The translations under genes and the position numbers were made by a program. From NCBI GenBank assembly GCA_030849075.1, contig JASAOO010002853.1:1-11301 (forward strand): a stretch of DNA of 11,301 nt, in the 5' to 3' direction. Below, piece after piece: positions 1-7,632 of the stretch. Origin of the DNA: Zelonia costaricensis (lineage: Eukaryota > Euglenozoa > Kinetoplastea > Trypanosomatida > Trypanosomatidae). Each line of letters opens with the position of its first letter. Positions within the stretch are counted from its first letter, which is position 1. The notes beneath the pieces are model-generated. The model saw nothing but the letters and a program-made list of their open reading frames with translations, had not been told where the DNA came from and did no database searches.

Positions 1-538
1 GGGGCGGGGGGTGGGGGGGGGGGGGCCAGTCTCGAAAGGGCAGCTCCAGGCATCCCCGAGAGAGGGGTGACGAGGGGAGGGCGGGGGAAGGCACTCGCCG
101 CACCATCAAGCCCGCCCTTCATCGCACGTCACGCACTTCTCCCACGCCGTCTGAGTGCGCGGGGTTCTGCCGAGAACCGCATGCGCCACAGCGGCGCACA
201 TTCCCCACACGAGCGCAGCTAAACACGCTGGCTGTTCCGCGCAGCCTCTCCCCCCCCCCATCCTGCACAGCCAGTACCGGCGTGGAGACAGCCGGCGTGA
301 GAGCGAGTCAGGGGAAGAGAGGCGAGAGAGCGAGCTCGTCCAACAGTCTGCTTGAGCCCCGACTGCCCAACCCCCCACAAACGGCAGCAGGAAGAAGACG
401 TGGCCCACCCTCTGCGTGTGTATGCGAGTGGGCGCCAGCTTCCCTCGCTGCTTCGTTCTTTTCGGCTGTTGTTTGACGTCGCTTTCCGTTAGTGTCCGTG
501 ACCCCGGGGGGCACCCCCCCCAACTGTCGTGTCACGGT

Positions 539-592
539 AGACACACACACGCACACACACATACAAACATAAAGAGATAGAGAGAGAGGAGG
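539..592. repeat. Compound CA/GA microsatellite
   Basis: An imperfect CA array (about 539-562) passes through an AT-rich linker into a GA array ending near 592. This is typical of Leishmania-type UTR and spacer DNA. No function can be read from it. Confidence 0.85.
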
Positions 593-686
593 CCACGGGT
601 ACCGACGCGTCGTGCACACCCACGGCGGAGCTGCACTGGAAAGACGGAGTAATCAAGAGAAAGGCACGCGCAGTGAGGGAGAGACG

Positions 687-704
687 NGGGGGGGGGGGGG
701 GGGG
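687..704. other. Ambiguous base followed by a G17 run
   Basis: Position 687 is N and is followed by 17 consecutive G residues (688-704). An ambiguous base next to a long homopolymer points to poor sequencing or assembly here, so run length and local frame should not be trusted. Confidence 0.85.
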
Positions 705-1042
705 CGGGCGAGCGGCTCCTTCCCGCTTCTCTCGTGGGACAGCATCCGGTACAGCTCACACCTGCACCGTCGCAGTTAGACAACTACGCCTGCACGCACA
801 CACGCACAGACAGTCAGCCGTCAAACACACACACGGCTACACACCGAGAAACGGACAAAGACAGTACAGAGGGAGAGAGAGAAGAGGCTGCGCAACCATG
901 GCTCGACAAGAAAGACTCGGAAACACGAGCAACACAGAGAGGGAGGGGGTGGGAGGAGAAGGGAAGGAGGAGGGAGAGACGTGACGGGCTCTCGCGCAAC
1001 GGAGGAAAAGACCGAAGATCGACGCTGACACAGACACACGCA

Positions 1043-1043
<1 letters not shown>

Positions 1044-1076
<33 letters not shown>
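1044..1076. repeat. (AC)16 microsatellite
   Basis: This is the longest uninterrupted dinucleotide array in the window, about 16 AC units. On the coding strand of VTC4 it reads (GT)n. It lies about 600 bases past the VTC4 stop, so it may be within or just beyond the 3' UTR. Confidence 0.95.
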
Positions 1077-1077
<1 letters not shown>

Positions 1078-1161
1078 CAACCCACGCCCGCACACACAGA
1101 AAAAAGAGAGAACAAGGCGTCTAGATGAACGCAGTACAGGGTGAGACTTACAAGCCGGTTG

Positions 1162-1192
1162 CACACACACACACACACACACACACGCGCGC
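1162..1192. repeat. (CA)12 array running into a CG-rich tail
   Basis: About 12 CA units (1162-1186) are followed by alternating C and G to about 1192. Alternating purine-pyrimidine sequence of this kind can adopt Z-DNA, but no function is shown. Confidence 0.9.
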
Positions 1193-1289
1193 ACTTTCTC
1201 ACGGACGCAGCGCGGGGGATGGGAACGGGAGTCAGGCAGAGGCGGTGCGCAGTGCGGGAGGGGGAGGGGGTTGGCTTTGCCTCATTACG

Positions 1290-1348
1290 CAGAGCCACAC
1301 ACGCACACGCGCGCGCAGTCACACACGCACCCTTCCCCCCCCCCCCCC
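1290..1348. repeat. Degenerate CA/CG repeat followed by C14
   Basis: Imperfect CA and CG repeats (about 1290-1330) lead into 14 consecutive C residues (1335-1348). It is one of only three C-runs of nine or more on the plus strand, so here the G-run would be in the RNA, opposite to most runs in the window. Confidence 0.85.
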
Positions 1349-1657
1349 GGAGGCAGAACAGGGGAGGGGGGAAGGCAGGGATGGAGGCGGGCGACCCACG
1401 CGGGTGTGTTGGCAGCCGGCGCCTCACGCGGAGTACCTCTCCTGCAACTTGGAGATTTAAGAGGAGGTGCCGGCGAGGAGTGAGAAGGGGGGAGAGGAGG
1501 GAAGAAGACGGAGCTACGGCGCAGATGACAGGCGGGTAAAGGTCAAGAGAGAGACGAAAACCAAAAAATGAACAGGACATCGCGCGTGCACACACAAACA
1601 AACACACGCTGACACAGACGTAGATACACGCGTCCACAGGCGTGCACTCACGTGCGC

Positions 1658-4057
1658 CTAGAAGGCATCGCTGCCTGTCAGCATCGGCCCGTAGCGCCGC
1701 GCAATGTGCATCATTACCACCACAACGAAGCTGACAGTTAGGAAGAAGGTCAGCCAGGTGGGCCCGACCACGTCATCGTAGCGTATCTTGCGCCGGGCGT
1801 AGACGCGGCGCGCGCGGGCCTTGAACCCAACGTACGCGTACACGAGCGTCACGAGCGAGATGGCCACCATCGTGACGCCCGTGACGACGTGGAAGTTGCC
1901 CTGCCAGAACGGCGAGCTGCGCGCCACGTCCTGCGGGAGGAAGAGGCCTTTGCCGAACCGAATGCTCACGAGCCCCAGCAGCCCGAACTGCGTCGCCAGC
2001 TGCATCCACTTCACCATGTACCGCTCCGACGTCAGCAGCGTCTTCGGGTCGTACTTTTGGGGCACCTTGATGCGCTTCCCCGTCTGCCACGGGATCTTGC
2101 CGTAGAAGACCTGCGCCGACGTGTTCTTGCCGTCCTTGGGATCGTAGCACAGCGGCTCCGTCCCGGTCTCCGAGTACGGGTACAGGTGGAAGGTGGTGTA
2201 GGCGGTGTGCCGCCGGTCCACCGAGTACTGCACCACCGGCACGAGACCGGCGTTGGTGCCAGCAGGGGCCTGGCTATCCGCCGCCGCCGCCGCACCGGTC
2301 GCAGCACTGCTGCTCCCGCCGTCGGCATCCGCACCGCTGGCGTCGTTCTGCAGGCTGCGCAGGACGTGCTGGTAGATCTTCGCGTAGTCGGTGCGAGCTA
2401 GGAACTGGGCCTCGGAGGCGCCGACGGTCTGCGTCTGCGCCGGGTTTGTGCCGAAGATGGCGCGGTCCGTCGTGCGCTCGAAGCAGCCCGCGGCGAGGCC
2501 CATCGTGGGGTCCCAGTGGTGCACCTCCGGCTTCGTTGAGGCACGGATGTCGATGTCGAGCTGGTGCATCCAGTATGGCACCATGCTGATGAAGGAGGTG
2601 TGCCCGTAGAGGGAGGCAATCCCGTGGGCGTACTTGCTGAACTTCGGGACCCCCTCCATGTACCGGCAGCCCATCAGCTCCTCGATCCACGGGGCAATGC
2701 GCTCGTTCTCGGCGCACTGCAGCTTGATCTCCACCACGGCGTAGGGGAAGTGCGACACGGGCGAGTCGCCGCCGGTGTAGCGCCAGTGGTGGTCCAGCCC
2801 GAAGTCCTCGGCGGACATGCGCAGGTCGGTGTCGATGCTGACGCGCACCGTCTGGTCGGCACCCCGCTGGAAGGCGGCACGGCCACACTGCGTGCGCAGC
2901 GCCGGCTTGAGGTCGTAGGCGTGCAGCTTCGACAGAATCTCCGTCGCCAGCGACTTGAACTTCCCCTGCTCCGCCTCGCTCGCGTTCTTGCGCTTCAGCT
3001 TCTCGACGGCCGGGAGCAGGCTCAGCTGCGCGTGCACGAACGCGTCCACCTCCTTCTCCTTGATGGCAAAGCGGCGCTTGTTGCTGCGCTCACCGCTCCA
3101 CGCCTCGTGGTGCACCTTGATCTCCATGAACACGTTGTCGTCGTCCTGCAGCGCGTTCCAGTCGTCGGCGTACGTGTCCGAGTACCAGCGCATGCGGATC
3201 AGCGTGCTGCCCTCGATGCGCTCCAGCCGGCGGTGGTAGAAGAGGAACTTGTTGTTGTCGTAGTACACGGAGCTGACGGGGGAGAAGAGGCGGAAGGGCA
3301 CGCTCTTCTCCTTGCACTCCTTGTACGTGTCCTTGAAGGTGCTCAGCGGCAGGTGCGGGATGATGCGCGCAATCACGAAGGGCAGGTCCTGCAGGTGCAC
3401 CCAGTACTTGACGGAGCGGCGGTCAAACACCTGCGAGCCCTCGGCGCCCGTTGGGATGGCGGCCTTGCCCTTGGCCGAGATGCGCTCCTCCGTTTGCTTC
3501 ACCCGGTCGTAGACGCGCGAGAGGTGGCAGAACATCTCCTCGACGGACACCTGGTCGTAGTCGTACTCGACGTAGATGTTCTTCCAGCGGTCCCCGGTGG
3601 GGCCGAGCACGGCGTAGCGGTACATGCGGCCGATGATGTGCTCGATCGTGTCCGTGTTGAGGTTGCGGCACTCCACGAAGCGCAGCAGCTCATGCATGAT
3701 GGCGTCCGCGATGAGCCGAGCCTCGCGCGGGGGCAGCCGCTTCGTCGTGCTCTCGGATAGGCTGGAGACGGTCATGCTGCGGTTCGACACGGTCACCTCC
3801 TCCTCGATGAGCGACTCGGAGCACTCGTAGAGGCGCAGCGACATCCTCAGCAGCTCCGCCTGCTTGCGCTCACACCACTCGAAGACGCGCTTCTTCTGCT
3901 CCAGCAGGGAGGCGTAGAGCTCGTCAGGGGTGGACGGGTTGGCGATGTTCTCCTTCATGCGGTGCAGGATGTCCTTGGTCGCCTTGTAGTCCACGTACGC
4001 GCCCTGGTCCCGGAAGTCCGGGTACATGGCGCTCCGCCAGGCCTTGCTGTACGGCAT
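1658..4057 (-). CDS. VTC4: Vacuolar transporter chaperone 4 (polyphosphate polymerase catalytic subunit)
   Basis: This 799-residue protein makes inorganic polyphosphate from ATP and passes it into the acidocalcisome lumen; in trypanosomatids VTC4 is known to work with VTC1. Residues 1-195 form a divergent SPX (inositol-phosphate sensing) domain, with Tyr24 and Lys28 in the usual helix. Residues about 215-510 form the tunnel polymerase core. Visible signatures are KYWVH (Lys217), SVYYDN (264-269), IRMRWY (Arg288, Arg290), MEIKVHHE (Lys314), VRVSIDTDL (Arg405), AVVEIKL (Glu443, Lys445) and KFSKYAHG (Lys472, Lys475), matching the basic tunnel residues and metal-binding Glu of yeast Vtc4. A Gly/Ala/Ser-rich insert covers about 571-603. 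Three membrane helices (about 684-702, 721-743, 767-786) form the DUF202-type C-terminus. The ATG at 4057 gives the family-standard MPYSKAWR start. The frame stays open upstream to 4390 but reads repeat-derived sequence. Confidence 0.97.
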   Translation of the reverse strand: MPYSKAWRSAMYPDFRDQGAYVDYKATKDILHRMKENIANPSTPDELYASLLEQKKRVFEWCERKQAELLRMSLRLYECSESLIEEEVTVSNRSMTVSSLSESTTKRLPPREARLIADAIMHELLRFVECRNLNTDTIEHIIGRMYRYAVLGPTGDRWKNIYVEYDYDQVSVEEMFCHLSRVYDRVKQTEERISAKGKAAIPTGAEGSQVFDRRSVKYWVHLQDLPFVIARIIPHLPLSTFKDTYKECKEKSVPFRLFSPVSSVYYDNNKFLFYHRRLERIEGSTLIRMRWYSDTYADDWNALQDDDNVFMEIKVHHEAWSGERSNKRRFAIKEKEVDAFVHAQLSLLPAVEKLKRKNASEAEQGKFKSLATEILSKLHAYDLKPALRTQCGRAAFQRGADQTVRVSIDTDLRMSAEDFGLDHHWRYTGGDSPVSHFPYAVVEIKLQCAENERIAPWIEELMGCRYMEGVPKFSKYAHGIASLYGHTSFISMVPYWMHQLDIDIRASTKPEVHHWDPTMGLAAGCFERTTDRAIFGTNPAQTQTVGASEAQFLARTDYAKIYQHVLRSLQNDASGADADGGSSSAATGAAAAADSQAPAGTNAGLVPVVQYSVDRRHTAYTTFHLYPYSETGTEPLCYDPKDGKNTSAQVFYGKIPWQTGKRIKVPQKYDPKTLLTSERYMVKWMQLATQFGLLGLVSIRFGKGLFLPQDVARSSPFWQGNFHVVTGVTMVAISLVTLVYAYVGFKARARRVYARRKIRYDDVVGPTWLTFFLTVSFVVVVMMHIARRYGPMLTGSDAF
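2249..2347 (-). other. Low-complexity Gly/Ala/Ser insert within VTC4
   Basis: Residues about 571-603 of VTC4 are almost entirely Ala, Gly, Ser, Asp and Thr, including five Ala in a row encoded by GC-rich codon repeats. The stretch lies between the polymerase core and the membrane domain and is probably a flexible linker. Such inserts usually vary in length between species, so it could serve as a strain or species marker. Confidence 0.8.
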
Positions 4058-4070
4058 GGTGCCCAGACAG

Positions 4071-4112
4071 CTCAAGCGGCGGAGGTGGGGTAGGAGGGGT
4101 GGGGGGGGGGGG
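4071..4112 (-). promoter_or_regulatory. Alternative VTC4 trans-splice acceptor (very short leader)
   Basis: On the coding strand a C-rich tract (4081-4112, with a C12 run at 4101-4112) is followed by the first AG at 4072-4071. No AG occurs from 4171 down to 4073, about 99 bases. Using this site would leave a 5' UTR of only 13 bases before the ATG at 4057, which is short for trypanosomatids. It is therefore listed as an alternative to the site at 4196. Confidence 0.3.
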
Positions 4113-4195
4113 TTAAGAAGGTAGAGGTCGATATGAAAGACAACAGCCAAAGACGCGTGTGTGCGCCGGCCCTCTCCCCGCACAGTTCTCGGCGA

Positions 4196-4246
4196 CTTAG
4201 CGGACGAGTCAGGGACGAAGGGGGAGGAAGAGGGCGGGGAGGGGAA
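4196..4246 (-). promoter_or_regulatory. Candidate VTC4 polypyrimidine tract and trans-splice acceptor
   Basis: Read on the coding strand, two pyrimidine runs (4246-4236 and 4234-4217) are followed by the first AG at 4197-4196. There is no AG between 4264 and 4198. Splicing here would give a 138-base 5' UTR with no ATG before the VTC4 start at 4057. Other tract-plus-AG pairs exist upstream (AG at 4402-4401 and 4627-4626), so leader choice may be heterogeneous. Confidence 0.4.
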
Positions 4247-4288
4247 CAGTGCCGGCGCAGTGAACTCCACGTCTGTACACCGCCCTCC

Positions 4289-4322
4289 TGTGTGTGTGTG
4301 TGTGTGCGTATGTGCGTGTGTT
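4289..4322. repeat. (TG)n microsatellite
   Basis: Nine uninterrupted TG units (4289-4306) continue as a degenerate TG-rich stretch to about 4322. It reads (CA)n on the coding strand and sits just upstream of the candidate VTC4 splice region. Confidence 0.9.
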
Positions 4323-4958
4323 TGGGTGGTGAAGGAAGGGATGCCCCCGTGCGGTGCCCGGCCGGTGTGAGCCGCGCCGATAACTTCCAAAAAAAAAAAA
4401 CTAAAGCCGTCAGCCAGTCGCCACGGAGGAAAGAGGGTGGGGGCGAGGTGAGGTGAGGTGGGGAGGAAGTCCGTGAGAACACAAAGTGCGGTAGCTCAAC
4501 TTGAACAAAGAAGATGAACAGCGACGGTGGAGGGGGTGGGGGGGGGGGGAACACGCCGTGGGCGCTGTGAACGGGAGGGAAGGGGAGGGGGGGGTGATGT
4601 GCGGGTGCTGCAGCACGGCTACACACTGCACAGGTGCAGGTGGAGGGCAGGACGAAGGGAGGGGCAGGAAGGGAGGGTGGGACAGAGACGGAGAGATGCG
4701 CCGAGGCACCCGCTAGAACGCCGCAAGCCGACACGCGACGGCCTCCACGAGACGGGAGAGCCCGGGCGAGGGGGGGGGGGGGGGAAGCGCTCCGGCGGCG
4801 CTGCCGCTGGAGAAGCGGCGAAAAGGGGGCAGCGCGAACGAGCCGGATCACCCTGAAGCGCCGTCGGTCGCCCGCCGTCCGCGGAGCAGCGCCAGCGCGG
4901 TAGTTCGCACCCGCATCTTCTTTGCATGAAAGCCGCCACTACGCACTCCGGTCGGCGA

Positions 4959-4976
4959 CACACACACACACACACT
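4959..4976. repeat. (CA)9 microsatellite
   Basis: A short, uninterrupted CA array in the spacer between the CFAP96-like gene and VTC4. It is complementary to the TG arrays at 4289 and 5241. Confidence 0.9.
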
Positions 4977-5206
4977 TGAGTGCGGCGTGTCTCCAGCGCG
5001 GCGCAGGTCTCTTGTGTGTCATGTTGTTGTGTTCTAGCCTTCTGCTGCTCGTTGCTGGGCCATGACACGTGCCGTGACAGGGTGCGGTCAAGGACCCATC
5101 GCGGCCGGCGACCCCCGCAGCGGCACCACAAGAGGAGGAGGGACCACGAAAAAAAAAAATGTGAGCTGCGGTGCTTCAGGAGTGATGGACGGGGGCACTG
5201 GCAGCG

Positions 5207-5347
5207 TCACACAGACACAGACACACAGAGGAGGGATGGGTGTGTGTGTGTGTGTGTGTGTGCAGGGGTGGGGGTGTATATGAGAGAGCGAAGGACACGG
5301 CGTAGCCACACACCGCGAGACACACGCAGCCACACACACACACACAC
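5207..5347. repeat. CA - TG - CA inverted microsatellite cluster
   Basis: A degenerate CA block (5207-5227), an (TG)11 block (5241-5262) and a (CA)n block (5331-5347) follow one another. The central TG block is complementary to both neighbours. The right-hand pair could form a 17-bp stem around a 68-base loop, and the left pair a shorter, imperfect stem around a loop of about 14 bases. Both alternatives would be in the presumed 3' UTR of the CFAP96-like transcript or in discarded spacer. Confidence 0.8.
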
Positions 5348-6154
5348 GCACACGTAAGAAGAGCGCCAAGGTGGTACACAACGTCACAGGAAGTAGGGAG
5401 CGTCGGGGAGGGTGGCGAGGAGGCGAGAGGGGAGGGGGGGGGTGAGAACGAGGCCACATTCGTATGTGTGTGTGATGGTGTGATTCAGGTGGCGCAGTCC
5501 CCACGCATTGGCTGTGCGACACCTCGCCGTGCTGCCACCGTCACTGCGCCCCAACGGACGCCACGACGACCACCACCCGGACCTCGAACCTTCTCTCCCC
5601 CTCGTCGTGGTCACCATCTCCTCGTTGATACAAGCAGAGACCGGCTTCAAAACTAAAGGGACAGCGACACACCGTCACCATCTCGCGCCGCGCCGACACA
5701 CGCACGAACACGCACACAAACACACGCACAGGCGCGCGAGGCGGCACACGCGGTCGACGACGATTGGCATCGACACCCCCAACAGCATCTACACGCATGC
5801 GCCGCCACAGACACGCAACTTGGAAGACAGACAGAGTGACGAGTGAAGGGGAAGCACGGGCACAGCGAAGCGAAGTGAAGAAGAAAGTCAGCCCCGCAGC
5901 ACGAACATCTGCGAGAGGGTCGCGCTGTTGGGTGAGTGTGGAGGGGGGGGAGGGGGAGGGGGAAGAAGCTGATACTGTACATCATACAGAGAAAAAAAAC
6001 AAAGAACACAGAGAGATGAACTATACACGTTCGGCACGCGCCGCAGCTGCGCTGTTGTGTTCTCGTCGTCGCACCCTCGCTTTCCGACACTGTACCGCCT
6101 CCCCTTCGCCAGAGCCTACCCCCGCTGTATCCTCGCTCTTTCCTGCACCGACAT

Positions 6155-6185
6155 ACACACACACACACACACACATACACACACA
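6155..6185. repeat. (AC)10 microsatellite with degenerate tail
   Basis: Ten AC units (6155-6174) plus an imperfect continuation to about 6185. It lies about 290-320 bases past the stop of the CFAP96-like gene, so it reads (GU)n within its probable 3' UTR. Confidence 0.9.
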
Positions 6186-6473
6186 GAGGCGGGGGAGGGG
6201 CGGCATTCGGGCAGCCACAAGCAGGGCGCGCCGGGGAGGGACGAGATGCAGGACACGGCAGTGCACGCGGAGAGCGCCTCACACACCGAAGAGAAACACC
6301 AGCGGCCCGAGACGGGGGCACCACAACACGAAGGCGCCACATCAGGAGCGGCTCCACGTACGGTGCCTCAGCAAGCACACACACCTCTTTACCCCTTGTC
6401 TTGTCCCGGTGCGCCTGCAGCGTGCGGCTGACGCCACCTGAGGGACCTTGGACGTACAGGATGGCTTGCCGTC

Positions 6474-7382
6474 TCACAGCACCGCCGGCGGGTCGTACTC
6501 GACGGGCTTGGTGTAGATATGGCGGTACGGGTCGTTGCCGGCAGGGATCCAGGGCTTGTACGTGCTCTCCTTCTCCCGCATCGTCCGCACCTTCTGCTCC
6601 TTCACGTCGTACGGGTCCTCCTGGTACTCGGGCTGCTTCAGCAGGTCGGGCACGAGGGCGCCGCCGGGCACCCACGGCTTGCGACTCGCCACACCGGCCG
6701 GCTCGTTGGACGATGCCGTGCGCTTCGGGGGCAGCGGCTTGGTGAGGCCGTACACGCGGCTCACGCCGTGCGCGCTCTCGTCCAGGCAGCCGCCGGTGCG
6801 CACGGCACTGCGGAAGGGCGGGCCGACGCGCTTGGTGGCCTCGTACTTGCTCTGCAGCGCCTCACGCCGCACGTTGCCCTCGTACGGGTCAGCGACGTAC
6901 TGCACCTCGCCCGCCTGGGCAATCGTGAGGCCGGTGAAGCCGTAGGTGCCCTTCTTGGGCGGGTTCACAACGAAGTTGCGCTTCGCCGCGGCCGTCTCGG
7001 CCTTGTAATCCGCCGCCGACTTGATGGGGGGAAACTCGGTCTCGTGCCGGATCGGCGCCTTCTCGCAGAAGGTGCCGTAGTAGTCGCCTTTGCCGGTGCT
7101 CTTCTTGCTCGCCCCGGTGGGGCGGAACGGCGGGGGCGCGGTGCCGTCTGTGCCCGCCTTCGTGTCGCCGGGGTTGCCCTGGCGGAAGGGGCCGCCGAAG
7201 CCAACGGAGCGGTACGGGTCGCCGGTGGAGAGCGAGACGAGGGGGTCGAAGGTGGCATCGGTGATGTGCGGGTTGCGCTTCGCCGACACCACGAACGGCG
7301 GCTGCCCCGCCGTCTTGTTCGCGCGGCCCTCGCGCTTGTCGTACTCGTCGCCGACGCTCAGGTAGACCGGCGGACTGAACAT
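6474..7382 (-). CDS. CFAP96-like ciliary protein (C4orf47 / UPF0602, DUF4586 family)
   Basis: This 302-residue soluble protein has no signal peptide or membrane helix. It resembles the CFAP96/C4orf47 family of cilia- and centrosome-associated proteins by an N-terminal YLSVGDEY (residues 7-14; family YxxVGDxY), a central GDYYGTF (99-105), and NPPKKGTYGF (140-149; family NPxKKGxGYG) followed by a conserved Leu/Thr/Ile stretch. It is rich in Lys, Gly and Pro, as is common for microtubule-binding ciliary proteins. DPY occurs four times (residues 55, 165, 256, 284) and KPW[VI]P twice (235 and 276). The ATG at 7382 places the conserved motif directly at the N-terminus. A flagellar axoneme or basal-body role is inferred from the family, not shown. 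The stop at 6476-6474 (TGA) leaves a long 3' spacer. Confidence 0.87.
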   Translation of the reverse strand: MFSPPVYLSVGDEYDKREGRANKTAGQPPFVVSAKRNPHITDATFDPLVSLSTGDPYRSVGFGGPFRQGNPGDTKAGTDGTAPPPFRPTGASKKSTGKGDYYGTFCEKAPIRHETEFPPIKSAADYKAETAAAKRNFVVNPPKKGTYGFTGLTIAQAGEVQYVADPYEGNVRREALQSKYEATKRVGPPFRSAVRTGGCLDESAHGVSRVYGLTKPLPPKRTASSNEPAGVASRKPWVPGGALVPDLLKQPEYQEDPYDVKEQKVRTMREKESTYKPWIPAGNDPYRHIYTKPVEYDPPAVL

Positions 7383-7412
7383 GGTTTGGGTGGGTGTGGG
7401 TGAGTGCGTGAC

Positions 7413-7448
7413 CTATGGGAGGGAGGTTGGAGGAAGAAAGGGGGGGGG
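7413..7448 (-). promoter_or_regulatory. Candidate trans-splice acceptor for the CFAP96-like gene
   Basis: On the coding strand, pyrimidine runs (7448-7429 and 7426-7417) end a few bases before an AG at 7414-7413 in the context CATAG. No AG occurs from 7481 down to 7415. Splicing here would give a 30-base 5' UTR with no ATG before the start at 7382. Of the acceptor candidates in this window it has the cleanest tract-to-AG layout. Confidence 0.5.
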
Positions 7449-7632
7449 CAGTGAATCACAGGGCGGGTAGGTACAGGCGACCTGCGTGGGTGGAGGGAGG
7501 GGTAGGCGGACGGTTGTAGGTGGATGGGCACCGACGGNGGGGGCAGTGAATCACAGGGCGGGTAGGTACAGGCGACCTGCGTGGGTGGAGGGAGGGGTAG
7601 GCGGACGGTTGTAGGTGGATGGGCACCGACGG
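7444..7632. repeat. Exact 94-bp direct duplication separated by a single N
   Basis: Positions 7444-7537 and 7539-7632 are identical by eye over 94 bases, offset by 95, with one N at 7538 between them. Zero divergence plus an N exactly at the junction suggests two contig ends that were butted together without collapsing their overlap. A true recent tandem duplication remains possible. Confidence 0.9.

Larger units (their letters stand above)
1..1657. other. Gene-free, repeat-rich region downstream of VTC4
   Basis: I see no convincing gene in this 1.66 kb. Open frames on both strands are short, overlap each other, and translate to low-complexity His/Thr, Cys/Val or Arg/Pro strings coming from (CA)n repeats. 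The right part should be the VTC4 3' UTR, since VTC4 is read leftward and stops at 1658. The rest is probably spacer before the next gene outside the window. It holds several CA arrays, a GA run near 575-592, G-runs at 12-25 and 688-704, and C-runs at 250-259 and 1335-1348. The poly(A) site cannot be placed, because in trypanosomatids it is set by the next downstream polypyrimidine tract rather than by a fixed signal. Confidence 0.75.
4058..6473. other. Long intergenic spacer between CFAP96-like gene and VTC4
   Basis: These 2.4 kb should hold the CFAP96-like 3' UTR (from 6473 leftward), the poly(A) site and the VTC4 splice region. I see no supported gene: open frames are short, heavily repeat-derived and resemble no family I know. 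Contents include purine-rich plus-strand blocks (polypyrimidine on the coding strand) near 4217-4246, 4424-4470 and 4638-4697, A-runs at 4389-4400 and 5149-5159 (T-runs on the coding strand), G-runs at 4101-4112, 4538-4549 and 4770-4784, and CA/TG arrays. A small non-coding RNA or a spliced leader-only transcript cannot be excluded from sequence alone. Confidence 0.7.

Noticed and set aside
1077..1637. 186-codon minus-strand frame downstream of VTC4
   Set aside because: It is dominated by Cys/Val/Ala strings from (GT)n repeats and Pro/Ser from C- and T-rich spacer. No plausible domain.
2564..3760. 398-codon open frame on the plus strand
   Set aside because: It lies entirely antisense to VTC4 and has the Val/Leu/His/Arg-rich make-up expected from GC-rich antisense codons. 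No domain is recognisable.
4058..4390. In-frame 111-codon N-terminal extension of VTC4
   Set aside because: It translates to His/Thr and Pro/Ser strings from spacer repeats, crosses candidate splice acceptors, and has no counterpart in VTC4 proteins, which begin at the MPYSKAWR methionine.
5653..6675. 340-codon open frame on the minus strand overlapping the end of the CFAP96-like gene
   Set aside because: Its first part is an out-of-frame reading of the CFAP96-like C-terminus and the rest reads Cys/Val strings from CA repeats.
6519..7403. 294-codon open frame on the plus strand
   Set aside because: Antisense to the CFAP96-like gene, with Leu/Arg/Val-rich shadow composition and no recognisable domain.
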